A stretch of 13,390 nt of DNA from an uncultured Moraxella sp. (lineage in GTDB: Bacteria > Pseudomonadota > Gammaproteobacteria > Pseudomonadales > Moraxellaceae): contig CALTTE010000053.1 in NCBI GenBank assembly GCA_943908405.1, positions 1 to 13,390 on the forward strand, given 5' to 3'. Shown piece by piece: positions 7,305-13,390 of this stretch; position 1 is the stretch's first letter; each line of letters opens with the position of its first letter. Position numbers and translations under genes: made by a program. The notes beneath the pieces were generated by a model. The model ran no database searches. It saw nothing but the letters and a program-made list of their open reading frames with translations, and was not told where the DNA came from.

Positions 7305-7346
7305 ATTATTCAACACGTTTAATTTATTATTCAACACGTTTAATTT
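7305..7346. repeat. Perfect 21-bp tandem duplication upstream of the NYN gene
   Basis: Positions 7305-7325 and 7326-7346 are identical; the core of each copy is TTCAACACGTTTAA. The copies lie 18-59 bases before the NYN start codon, where its promoter or leader must be. A 21-bp spacing puts both copies on the same face of the helix, which would suit two bound regulator dimers, but a chance slippage duplication is equally possible. Confidence 0.9.
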
Positions 7347-7392
7347 TCGCTTGGTGCTTTGGTTGTGGCTGTTTTTTAGTTAATGGCATCTA

Positions 7393-7434
7393 TATCAGTT
7401 TTGCAATATCAGTCTTGCAATATCAGTCTTGCAA
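7393..7434. repeat. Three tandem 14-bp repeats between the NYN and TauE genes
   Basis: The unit TATCAGTYTTGCAA is repeated three times head to tail at 7393-7406, 7407-7420 and 7421-7434, with one T/C difference in the first copy. A short T run follows. It lies in the 439-base gap 7288-7726, which holds no coding sequence. The copies could be protein-binding iterons or the product of replication slippage. Confidence 0.88.
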
Positions 7435-7632
7435 TTTTTGGGTATTTTTTAAATATTAGTTTTTGCCATTAGTTGGGCGTGTTTGTTAATCAAAACAATG
7501 CCGTTGCCATTATCTAGTTTGCTATTGCTTTTTTGTCATTACCTAAATTGTTATTATAAGTTTGATTATACTGCGTTTAAGCGTTAATGCCAAGTCCAAA
7601 TTCAGCAAATTCAAGCAAGGGATTTGATGTAA

Positions 7633-7692
7633 ATTTTAGCCTTTTGATTTTAGCCCTTTAAAGTCAACCTTGTTTAAAATCAACCTTGTTTA
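7633..7692. repeat. Short duplications downstream of the TauE gene
   Basis: ATTTTAGCC occurs at 7633-7641 and 7647-7655, and TCAACCTTGTTTA at 7664-7676 and 7680-7692. They sit beside the 32-bp tandem repeat at 7688-7751, making the whole 3' flank of the transporter gene a patchwork of small duplications. The remaining gap (7435-7632) is A/T-rich with nothing recognisable. Confidence 0.75.
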
Positions 7693-7751
7693 TTTTAACC
7701 CAAAGATAGCCCCGTCCACGTTTATTTTAACCCAAAGATAGCCCCGTCCAC
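7688..7751. repeat. Perfect 32-bp tandem duplication spanning the TauE stop codon
   Basis: 7688-7719 and 7720-7751 are identical. The right copy contains the last codons and stop (7729-7727) of the transporter gene plus six bases beyond it; the left copy is a vestigial second gene end lying outside the reading frame. It is a recent-looking duplication that leaves the protein unchanged. Confidence 0.92.
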
Positions 7752-8530
7752 ACCATCTTTAAGCCCACCAACAAAAGTAGCCCCCCAAAGGCTTTTTTGA
7801 GTTGCTTGGCGGGCAAATGATGAGCCAGTTTTGCCCCTATCTTAGCGGTAAAAAAACTTGCCAAAGCAATACAAACAAACGCCCCAATATGCACAAAGCC
7901 CACCGTCCCTGCCACGCCAGTGATTGCCCCTTGCCCAAATAGCACAAAGCCTGTCGCCCCTGCCAAGGCAATCGGCAAACCGCAGGCTGATGAGGTACCA
8001 ACCGCTTGCCTCATTGGTATGCCCTGATGGGTCAAAAACGGCACCGTCAAACTACCCCCACCGATACCAAACACCGCCGACAAACCCCCAATACCAAGCC
8101 CCGCCCCAAACAGCTTAACACCACTGGGCTTAGGTTTGCCAAGCTGTTCTTTGGTTTGAAAAATAAGCAATTTAATTGCCATCGCTATCGCTCCTATACC
8201 AATCACCAACTGCAAGCGGTCGCTATGAATGCTTTTTGCCACATAAGCCCCCAAAAGACTACCCAGCACCAGCCCCCCTGCCATATAACGCACAATACGC
8301 CAGCACACCCCCCCTGCTTTGTTGTGAGCCAAAAGCGAGCTGATAGAGGTAATCACAATGGTAGCAAGGCTTGTACCCAGTGCCACGTGTGCCACCACCT
8401 CGGCATTCATTCCTTGCCAAGTAAACACAAATAGCAACACAGGAACAATAATCAGTCCGCCACCAATACCAAACAGCCCTGCACACAGTCCAGAGACTAC
8501 CCCTGCCAATAAATATGCCAAATACGCCAC
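7727..8530 (-). CDS. TauE/SafE-family membrane transporter (sulfite exporter family)
   Basis: This 267-residue integral membrane protein has about eight hydrophobic segments arranged as two homologous halves, as in the TauE/SafE family. Each half has the family motif: GLFGIGGGLIIVP at 18-30 and AVFGIGGGSLTVP at 152-164. Matching GTSLAT (52-57) and GTSSACG (178-184) segments follow. Family members move sulfite, sulfoacetate or other small organic anions out across the inner membrane; the substrate here cannot be told from sequence. The start is GTG at 8530 with GAGAG about 6 bases upstream; no ATG in frame gives the full first helix. It is transcribed divergently from birA across a 57-base gap. 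No sulfur-metabolism gene is adjacent, so context does not narrow the function. The last codons are covered by a 32-bp tandem duplication that does not alter the protein. Confidence 0.9.
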   Translation of the reverse strand: MAYLAYLLAGVVSGLCAGLFGIGGGLIIVPVLLFVFTWQGMNAEVVAHVALGTSLATIVITSISSLLAHNKAGGVCWRIVRYMAGGLVLGSLLGAYVAKSIHSDRLQLVIGIGAIAMAIKLLIFQTKEQLGKPKPSGVKLFGAGLGIGGLSAVFGIGGGSLTVPFLTHQGIPMRQAVGTSSACGLPIALAGATGFVLFGQGAITGVAGTVGFVHIGAFVCIALASFFTAKIGAKLAHHLPAKQLKKAFGGLLLLVGLKMVWTGLSLG

Positions 8531-8553
8531 GTTATGCTCTCATTGATAAAATA

Positions 8554-8563
8554 TGCTATTATA
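8554..8563. promoter_or_regulatory. Symmetric -10 element shared by birA (plus) and the TauE gene (minus)
   Basis: The plus strand reads TGCTATTATA here. TATTAT (8557-8562) with an upstream TG at 8554-8555 is an extended -10 for birA. On the minus strand 8563-8558 reads a perfect TATAAT for the transporter. Predicted starts are near 8569 (plus) and 8551 (minus), giving leaders of about 20 bases on each side. No good -35 is seen for either. Such symmetric -10 elements are known to fire in both directions. Confidence 0.55.
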
Positions 8564-8587
8564 CCGCCTTTTTACCCAATATTCGCT

Positions 8588-9604
8588 ATGTCTTTTACTT
8601 TGCCTATTTGTCATCATCATTTTGAGTGTATCAATTCCACCAATACCGAGCTTTGTAGTGCCATCAAAACCCAAGCCTTATCCGCCAAAGACTCACAGCT
8701 ATTTACCGCCGACACCCAGACAAACGGACGTGGTCAATACGACCGCCAATGGCAATCACCCCAAGGCAATGTATATTTGTCGCTTTATTTACCCATCAAT
8801 CAACACCATTTGCACCGCTTGACAGGGGCATTATCGCTTTGTGTTGGTTTGGCTCTTTGGCAAATGCCACTCATTCAAACACTCAATAAACAACGACAAA
8901 AAAAGCACCTTGCTCCCATTTTGGTTAAATGGAGCAATGATTTGGGGGTTTATTTACCAGACGGTTTGCCAGACAATCCCAATGGCTTAAATCCCAATGG
9001 CTTAAACGTTTCAGATGTCAATCATTCAAGCCATTTAAACCATTTAAACCATTCAAACAACTTAAACAATTCAAGCCATTTAGCCCCTTTTGACTTAACA
9101 AATCACCCACCACCAAACCCAAAGCCAGCCTTGATTGCAATGCCATTTTATAAATTGGCGGGTATTTTGATTGAGCCTGTAACGATTGCCAATCAAAGCG
9201 TTGGGGTGGTGATTGGGGTGGGCTTAAATGTCAATCATACCCCTGTTTTAAGCGATGGTTATTATCAAGCCATCAGCCTTAATGATTTGGGCGGTACATT
9301 CACCAGTGCCGATAGCCTTTATACGCCCATTACCGACGCTTTATTGACCGCTTGTCATTATCACAATCAGCACAGCGACAACGTATTGCACGGTATCAAG
9401 CTAAGCGATGATTTTTGCCAAACCTTTAACAACGCCCACGCCTTGCACGGCAAATTAACAGGCATTTACCCACAAAGCGAACACCACCCAAACCTTATCG
9501 GCACTTGTACAGGCATTGGTAGCGATGGCACACTCACCCTTGCCAACTCTGATGGCATTCATACCGCCTTTGCAGGTATGGCAAAATGGCTGGTGGCACA
9601 ATGA
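8588..9604 (+). CDS. birA: Biotin--[acetyl-CoA-carboxylase] ligase, single-function type with Asn/His-rich insertion
   Basis: BirA activates biotin with ATP and attaches it to the carrier subunit of acetyl-CoA carboxylase. The 338 residues from 8588 begin directly in the catalytic domain: STN at 17-19, TNGRGQYDRQW (GRG at 47-49) for the biotinyl-AMP site, SPQGNVYLSLYLP, KWSNDL at 114-119, KLAGILIE from 189, and VIGVGLNVN. There is no N-terminal helix-turn-helix, so it cannot act as the bio repressor. E. coli has about six residues between KWPNDL and KLAGIL; here there are about 69, rich in Asn, His, Ser, Leu and Pro and encoded partly by 15-bp and 9-bp tandem repeats. The start at 8588 is preferred over ATG 8534 because the -10 lies between them and the family homology begins there; the Shine-Dalgarno is poor. 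The stop overlaps the coaX start. Confidence 0.93.
   Translation: MSFTLPICHHHFECINSTNTELCSAIKTQALSAKDSQLFTADTQTNGRGQYDRQWQSPQGNVYLSLYLPINQHHLHRLTGALSLCVGLALWQMPLIQTLNKQRQKKHLAPILVKWSNDLGVYLPDGLPDNPNGLNPNGLNVSDVNHSSHLNHLNHSNNLNNSSHLAPFDLTNHPPPNPKPALIAMPFYKLAGILIEPVTIANQSVGVVIGVGLNVNHTPVLSDGYYQAISLNDLGGTFTSADSLYTPITDALLTACHYHNQHSDNVLHGIKLSDDFCQTFNNAHALHGKLTGIYPQSEHHPNLIGTCTGIGSDGTLTLANSDGIHTAFAGMAKWLVAQ
8975..9085 (+). repeat. In-frame 15-bp and 9-bp tandem repeats within birA
   Basis: AATCCCAATGGCTTA is present twice in tandem (8975-8989, 8990-9004), encoding NPNGL twice. From 9023 to 9085 seven 9-bp units follow, of the type CATTTAAAC or CATTCAAGC, encoding tripeptides such as HLN, HSN and NLN. 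All periods are multiples of 3, so the reading frame is kept. The encoded segment lies in the surface loop between the KWSNDL and KLAGIL motifs. Confidence 0.85.
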
Positions 9605-10326
9605 CTTATTTATGGCTGGACTTGGGTAACACACGGCTAAAATATTGGATTATCAATAATGGCAAAACCCTCGCCTTTGATGCCAAAGAACACCTAAAAG
9701 CTCCCAATGAATTATTACTTGGTCTTGCCACCACGTTAATGGCGTATCAGCCCAATTTTATTGGTATCTCAAGCGTATTAGGTTGGCAAATTAACCAAAA
9801 AATTACCCAAACATTAACCCAGCTTAACACCCCCTTTGAATTTGCCCAAGTAACAAGCCAGCACCCATTATTAACAAGCCACTACCACCCAAAAGAGCTT
9901 GGCGTAGACCGATGGCTACAAATGCTTGGGCTGGCAGGACAACAAAAACATTGCATTATCGGCTGTGGTACAGCACTAACGATTGATTTGGTGGATAAGG
10001 GCGTCCATTTGGGCGGTTATATTTTACCCAATGCCTATATGCAAAGGCACGCCCTATATTCAGGCACACAACAAATCGCCGTCAAGGCAGGGCGATTTGA
10101 CAGCACCTCGCTTGGCACAACCACCTTTGATGCGGTCAATCACGGCATTTTGTTTGGCATTATCGCCACCGTACAAGGCATTCGCCACGCTTATCCTGAT
10201 TATGAGCTTGTGCTAACAGGGGGTGGTGCTAGGCTGATTGATTGCCATCTTAGCCCACCTGCTATTATCATTGACGATCTGTTGTTGATGGGTTTACAGC
10301 GGTATTTTCAGGTAGATTGTTGTTAG
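9601..10326 (+). CDS. coaX: Type III pantothenate kinase
   Basis: CoaX phosphorylates pantothenate in the first step of coenzyme A synthesis. It is the ASKHA-fold type III enzyme, which in characterised members needs a monovalent cation and is not inhibited by CoA. The 241 residues show the nucleotide-binding DLGNT (7-11), GVDRW (101-105, D103 the likely catalytic Asp), GCGTALTIDL (121-130), GGYILPN (138-144) and TGGGARL (206-212). ATG 9601 is chosen because it forms the ATGA overlap with the birA stop; an in-frame ATG at 9586 would add five residues before the conserved start. birA and coaX are commonly adjacent or fused in other proteobacteria, which supports translational coupling here. 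Two 12-bp copies of TGTTAGTC[T/C]TTG (10321-10344) cover the stop codon, another small end-of-gene duplication. No strong terminator follows. Confidence 0.95.
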   Translation: MTYLWLDLGNTRLKYWIINNGKTLAFDAKEHLKAPNELLLGLATTLMAYQPNFIGISSVLGWQINQKITQTLTQLNTPFEFAQVTSQHPLLTSHYHPKELGVDRWLQMLGLAGQQKHCIIGCGTALTIDLVDKGVHLGGYILPNAYMQRHALYSGTQQIAVKAGRFDSTSLGTTTFDAVNHGILFGIIATVQGIRHAYPDYELVLTGGGARLIDCHLSPPAIIIDDLLLMGLQRYFQVDCC

Positions 10327-10416
10327 TCTTTGTGTTAGTCCTTGTTTTTTAAATTGTTTGATTACTTAATTGCTCAACCAACATTACTCAACCAACCAAA
10401 ACAGCCCAAACAAATT

Positions 10417-10445
10417 TTGCCATTACACCAAATTTCAGGTATAGT
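10417..10445 (+). promoter_or_regulatory. Promoter of the acyl-CoA dehydrogenase gene
   Basis: TTGCCA (10417-10422), a 17-base spacer and TATAGT (10440-10445) form a good sigma-70 promoter, with a predicted start near 10452 and a leader of about 44 bases. Just upstream a 14-bp imperfect duplication containing CTCAACCAAC occurs at 10371-10384 and 10385-10398. Confidence 0.65.
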
Positions 10446-10495
10446 ATTTCATACAGCAATCCGCTAACTCACTTAAAACAACCAAAAGGACAATA

Positions 10496-12319
10496 ATGCT
10501 CACTTATAAAGCCCCCCTAAAAGACATTCAATTTTTGATGAATGATGTGTTTAATTTTGACCGCCATTATCAAAGTCTAACAAACGGCGAGCTTGCCGAC
10601 CAAGAAACCATTACAATGGTACTAGAAAATATCGCAAGTTTTGCTGAGAATGTATTAAGCCCTTTATATCAGCCTGCAGATGCTGAAGGCTGTCATTTTG
10701 ATGCAGGGGTGGTAACTACACCAGCAGGGTTTAAACAAGCCTATCGCCAGTTTGTTGATGGGGGCTGGGGCGGTTTGTCTTATCCTGACAGCTATGGTGG
10801 AATGAACTTGCCCACGTCATTAAATCTTATCAAAACCGAAATGATTGGTACAGCCAACTGGCCTTGGGCGATGTACACTGGCTTGACGATGGGTTGCATT
10901 ACTACCATTATGCAATATGGCAATGACAAACAAAAAACCACCTTTTTACCCAATTTGGTCAGTGGCGAATGGTCTGGCACAATGTGTCTTACCGAAGCAG
11001 GTTGTGGTACGGATTTGGGACAGATCAAAACCCGTGCTACCCCAAACGATGACGGCACTTATAACATCAATGGCACCAAGATTTTTATCTCAGCAGGCGA
11101 GCACGATTTGACCCAAAACATTGTACATATTGTGCTGGCACGCTTGCCTGATGCCCCACTTGGCACCAAAGGCATATCGCTATTTATTGTGCCTAAATTT
11201 TTGGTCAATGATGATGCCAGCATAGGCGAGCGTAACCACGTTCATTGCGGTGCTATTGAGCATAAGATGGGCATTAAGTCATCAGCAACGTGTGTGCTAA
11301 ACTTTGATGGGGCAATCGGTTACTTAATCGGTGAACCACACAAAGGATTAAAGGCAATGTTTACTTATATGAACACCGCCCGCATTGGCACAGGCATTCA
11401 AGGGCTTGCCCACAGCGAGCTTGCTTTTCAAAATTCGCTTGCTTATGCCAAAGAACGACGCTCTATGCGAGCCTTGTCAGGCACAAAAGACCCAGACCAC
11501 CCTGCCGACGCCATCATTCATCACGCCGATATTCGCCGTATGCTACTCACCCAAAAGGCCTTTAGTGAAGGCGGTCGCTCAATGATTTACCACTGTGGTA
11601 GGTATGCCGATAAATTAACCGAAGCCATCAGCCTTGGCGACCAACAACAAATTGCCTATTGGGAAGACAAAATGAGCTTTTACACCCCCATTTTAAAAGG
11701 CTTTTTAACCGAGCTTGGCATTGAGTCCGCCAAACACGGTCAGCAAATCTATGGCGGACACGGCTATATTAAAGAAACAGGTATGGAGCTTATCGCCCGT
11801 GATGCCCGTATTGCCACGCTGTATGAAGGCACCACAGGCGTACAGGCCTTGGATCTTTTGGGCAGAAAGGTTATTATGCAAGGACGTGGCAAAGTAGTGC
11901 GAGATTATACCGCAGGGATTATGAAATGGTGTGGCGAGTATGCCCTAGACAAACAAATGCGTAAATTTGTATGGGCATTGACCAAACTGTGTGCTGAGTG
12001 GAACACCCTAACCTTACGTCTTGTGCTTGCCAGTCGTCGCCGTGAAAATCGGGACATCATCAGTGCCGCCAGCGATGATTATCTGATGTATTCAGGCTAT
12101 GTGATGATGGCTTATCACTGGGCAAGAATGGCGGCGGTTGGGTTTGACAAACTAAAAACAGGCGGTGAACAATCGGCAGAATTTTATCTTGCCAAAACCC
12201 AAACGGCACATTTTTATTTTGACAAAATCCTACCACGCACCCAAGGGCTTGCCGATGCAATGACCGCCCCTGCTGAAAGTATGATGGCAATGCCCATTGA
12301 GCATTTTTGTTTGGAGTAG
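10496..12319 (+). CDS. Acyl-CoA dehydrogenase, long (about 600-residue) DmdC-like class
   Basis: This FAD-dependent enzyme introduces a double bond between C2 and C3 of an acyl-CoA, passing electrons to ETF. The 607 residues match the long class that includes 3-methylmercaptopropionyl-CoA dehydrogenase (DmdC) and several FadE-like enzymes. A short N-terminal segment (YKAPLKDIQF, about 4-13) is typical of this class. The N-terminal helical domain follows, then LTEAGCGTDLG at 165-175 in the FAD/substrate-binding region, a beta middle domain with a KIFISAGEHD stretch, and a C-terminal helical domain. E444 in LYEGTTGVQ is the likely catalytic base. A further C-terminal extension reaches residue 607. 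AAGGA sits 5 bases before the ATG, and the gene has its own promoter. No other beta-oxidation gene is nearby, so the acyl substrate is undetermined; the DmdC reaction itself should not be assumed. Confidence 0.92.
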   Translation: MLTYKAPLKDIQFLMNDVFNFDRHYQSLTNGELADQETITMVLENIASFAENVLSPLYQPADAEGCHFDAGVVTTPAGFKQAYRQFVDGGWGGLSYPDSYGGMNLPTSLNLIKTEMIGTANWPWAMYTGLTMGCITTIMQYGNDKQKTTFLPNLVSGEWSGTMCLTEAGCGTDLGQIKTRATPNDDGTYNINGTKIFISAGEHDLTQNIVHIVLARLPDAPLGTKGISLFIVPKFLVNDDASIGERNHVHCGAIEHKMGIKSSATCVLNFDGAIGYLIGEPHKGLKAMFTYMNTARIGTGIQGLAHSELAFQNSLAYAKERRSMRALSGTKDPDHPADAIIHHADIRRMLLTQKAFSEGGRSMIYHCGRYADKLTEAISLGDQQQIAYWEDKMSFYTPILKGFLTELGIESAKHGQQIYGGHGYIKETGMELIARDARIATLYEGTTGVQALDLLGRKVIMQGRGKVVRDYTAGIMKWCGEYALDKQMRKFVWALTKLCAEWNTLTLRLVLASRRRENRDIISAASDDYLMYSGYVMMAYHWARMAAVGFDKLKTGGEQSAEFYLAKTQTAHFYFDKILPRTQGLADAMTAPAESMMAMPIEHFCLE

Positions 12320-12640
12320 ACCTTATAGATGTGAATAAGTTTTTATAGGTGTTTGAAAATCAATTTTTGGCATAATCATATATTTAACGGTTGATTTTGT
12401 TGTGGACGGTGGTTTGGACATTAAAGCCAAACTTAAACATTGGGCTTAAAATTAGACCCCCACTATATTAATGCACAATAAATAACACTTAAACAACCAA
12501 AATCGCTTTAACAAAATCAACCAAACCAACCAAAAGATTTGCTTAAGTTTATAAGATTAAGGCTTACATCAAGCCGTGCCGTGCCTAAACAAGGCTTATT
12601 TAATAATCGCTTGTTTGACAATCACTTATTTAACAATCAC
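12320..12640. other. Gene-free stretch between the acyl-CoA dehydrogenase gene and rnpB
   Basis: There is no credible coding sequence. AAAATCAA (12356-12363) and TTGATTTT (12391-12398) can pair across a 27-base loop, followed by scattered T residues, and might end the upstream transcript weakly. Three imperfect 15-bp units at 12599-12643 (described separately) run into the rnpB -35. Otherwise it is A/T-rich DNA with nothing recognised. Confidence 0.4.
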
Positions 12641-12643
12641 TTG
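12599..12643. repeat. Three tandem 15-bp repeats abutting the rnpB promoter
   Basis: The units are TTTAATAATCGCTTG (12599-12613), TTTGACAATCACTTA (12614-12628) and TTTAACAATCACTTG (12629-12643). The last three bases of the third unit are the first three of the -35 hexamer. They may be an upstream activating region or a slippage product. Confidence 0.8.
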
Positions 12644-12669
12644 CTTTTATTTAGTCCCCACTTTATAAT
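12641..12669 (+). promoter_or_regulatory. rnpB promoter
   Basis: TTGCTT (12641-12646), an exact 17-base spacer and a perfect TATAAT (12664-12669) are present. The predicted start at about 12674-12676 agrees with the 5' end of the RNA deduced from its P1 pairing. This is the best promoter match in the window and fits a strongly expressed stable RNA. Confidence 0.8.
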
Positions 12670-12673
12670 AACA

Positions 12674-13018
12674 AAAGCAGACTAGGCAATCGCTGGCAAT
12701 TTATATTGCGGGAGGAAAGTCCGGGCTACATAGGGCAACGTGCCAGCTAACGGCTGGGGGGCGAAAGCCTACGACCAGTGCAACAGAGAATAGACCGCCA
12801 ACGCCGTAAGGCACGGTAAGGGTGAAACGGTGGGGTAAGAGCCCACCGCATACCTAGTAATAGGGAATGGCAAGGTAAACTCCACGTGTAGCAAGACCAA
12901 ATAGGAACTCAATGGGCGGCCCGTTCAGAGTTCGGGTAGGTTGCTTGAGCGTATCGGCAACGGTACGCCTAGATGAATGATTGTCCACGACAGAACCCGG
13001 CTTATCGGTCTGCTTTTT
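12674..13018 (+). ncRNA. rnpB: RNase P RNA, bacterial type A (M1 RNA)
   Basis: This is the catalytic RNA of RNase P, which trims the 5' leader of tRNA precursors. The conserved core is unmistakable: GAGGAAAGTCCGGGC at 12712-12726, CCAGTGCAACAGAGA near 12775, GTAAGGGTGAAACGG and GGTAAGAGCCCACCGC in the middle, AAACTCCACG, and CCACGACAGAACCCGGCTTA at 12985-13004. GGGTAGG near 12934 fits the L15 site that pairs with the tRNA CCA end. The ends are set by P1: GCAGAC (12677-12682) pairs with GTCTGC (13008-13013), extended by A/T pairs. The layout follows the E. coli type A RNA with a length of about 345, slightly shorter than M1. The T run right after P1 (13014-13019) may help end the transcript. 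End positions are accurate to a few bases. Confidence 0.97.
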
Positions 13019-13080
13019 TATTGATTATTTGTTTTTATTGATAAGTTATTTTTATTGATAGTTTATTGATGTTTTATTGA
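13016..13080. repeat. Five imperfect TTTTATTGAT repeats after rnpB
   Basis: The decamer occurs at 13016-13025, 13033-13042 and 13050-13059, with a 17-bp period for the first three. Shortened copies follow at 13062-13070 and 13072-13080. The array begins in the T run that closes rnpB. No hairpin or coding sequence accounts for it. The unit is T-rich and may mark a transcription-termination zone or simple slippage. Confidence 0.75.
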
Positions 13081-13138
13081 CACTGCCATTATCAAATTAT
13101 CCGCTTGATTGCATTCACACCATCGGCATTATCAACGT

Positions 13139-13166
13139 CGTTATTAAATAATCGTTATTAAATAAT
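13139..13166. repeat. 14-bp tandem duplication downstream of rnpB
   Basis: CGTTATTAAATAAT is present twice in direct tandem (13139-13152, 13153-13166). Each copy contains the near-palindrome TTATTAAATAA. Function unknown. Confidence 0.8.
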
Positions 13167-13226
13167 CGCTATCAAAAACAACAAGCACCATCAAATTATT
13201 TATCAAGCCGTTTATCATTTATTAAG

Positions 13227-13248
13227 CCGTTTTATATTAAACGGTTTT
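13227..13248 (+). terminator. Terminator-like hairpin downstream of rnpB
   Basis: CCGTTT (13227-13232) and AAACGG (13239-13244) flank a 6-base loop and are followed by TTTT. The stem is short but perfect. It lies about 210 bases past rnpB, so it may be a back-up terminator. Confidence 0.45.
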
Positions 13249-13257
13249 GATGTGGTT

Positions 13258-13281
13258 AAGCTTTTTTTGATCAAGCTTTTT
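13258..13281. terminator. Second terminator-like inverted repeat
   Basis: AAGCTT at 13258-13263 and 13273-13278 can pair with each other around a 9-base loop; on the plus strand TTT follows. Two palindromes of the same sequence also allow other pairings. From here to 13390 no gene can be defended; a short open frame to the window edge is noted under rejected items. Confidence 0.35.
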
Positions 13282-13390
13282 AGGCTTATTGCTTTTATCT
13301 TAAAGCCATTAATATAGAGCGAATTTCTTTGCCGTAAGCAATCAGTATGAGAAAAATTTGGGTGTAGGTGCTAGGTGGTTTGGTGGAGCT

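Noticed and set aside
7393..7434. CRISPR array or plasmid origin at the 14-bp repeats
   Set aside because: There are no spacers, no cas or rep genes and only three contiguous units.
8534..8587. Upstream ATG (8534) as the birA start
   Set aside because: It lies before the predicted transcription start and adds 18 residues with no family similarity.
9586..9600. Upstream ATG (9586) as the coaX start
   Set aside because: ATG 9601 gives the usual CoaX N-terminus and an ATGA overlap with birA.
10792..11058. Minus-strand open frame within the acyl-CoA dehydrogenase (also 12060-12290)
   Set aside because: Shadow of a well-conserved plus-strand gene; no motifs.
13295..13390. 31-codon minus-strand frame open to the right edge, ending in TAA at 13297-13295, and a 26-codon plus-strand frame over the same DNA
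   Set aside because: Either could be the edge of a neighbouring gene, but both are too short and unrecognised to tell apart from chance open frames.

Overview
The window looks like a chromosomal segment from a low-GC gammaproteobacterium, most likely a Moraxella or close Moraxellaceae relative. The grounds are a type A RNase P RNA very close to the E. coli form, an SMC condensin rather than MukB, a BirA ligase without a DNA-binding domain next to coaX, and A/T-rich intergenic DNA. This is inference from gene content and style; no search was run.

Left end (1-1362, all minus strand): a biosynthetic locus for a post-translationally modified, metal-binding secreted peptide (bufferin/HvfA type). 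Two small Cys-rich proteins with N-terminal export signals carry EGKCG or EGSCG pentapeptides. They lie upstream of a truncated gene whose first 45 residues match the start of a DUF692/MNIO iron oxidase, the enzyme family that modifies Cys in such motifs. A hairpin followed by a short T run sits between the precursors and the oxidase gene and may set their expression ratio. The promoter side holds a TATAAT, a palindrome at the predicted start site and a leader hairpin. This is the most interesting part of the window.

1363-5052 (minus): smc, with an in-frame 9-bp tandem array just before the hinge. 5245-7287 (minus): an unusually long NYN (LabA-like) putative nuclease with four OST-HTH/LOTUS-like repeats and a long acidic linker. 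7288-7726: a gene-free stretch full of short tandem duplications. 7727-8530 (minus): a TauE/SafE-family membrane transporter whose 3' end is duplicated in a 32-bp tandem repeat. It shares a symmetric -10 element with the divergent plus-strand operon birA-coaX (8588-10326), in which the stop and start codons overlap as ATGA. birA carries a roughly 70-residue Asn/His-rich insertion that contains another 9-bp array.

10496-12319 (plus): a 607-residue acyl-CoA dehydrogenase of the long DmdC-like class with its own promoter. 12674-13018 (plus): rnpB with a clear -35/-10 promoter. The right end to 13390 holds repeats and two terminator-like inverted repeats but no gene that can be defended.

A pattern runs through the whole window: short tandem duplications (9, 12, 14, 15, 21 and 32 bp) occur at gene ends, at promoters and inside two essential genes in multiples of 3 bp.
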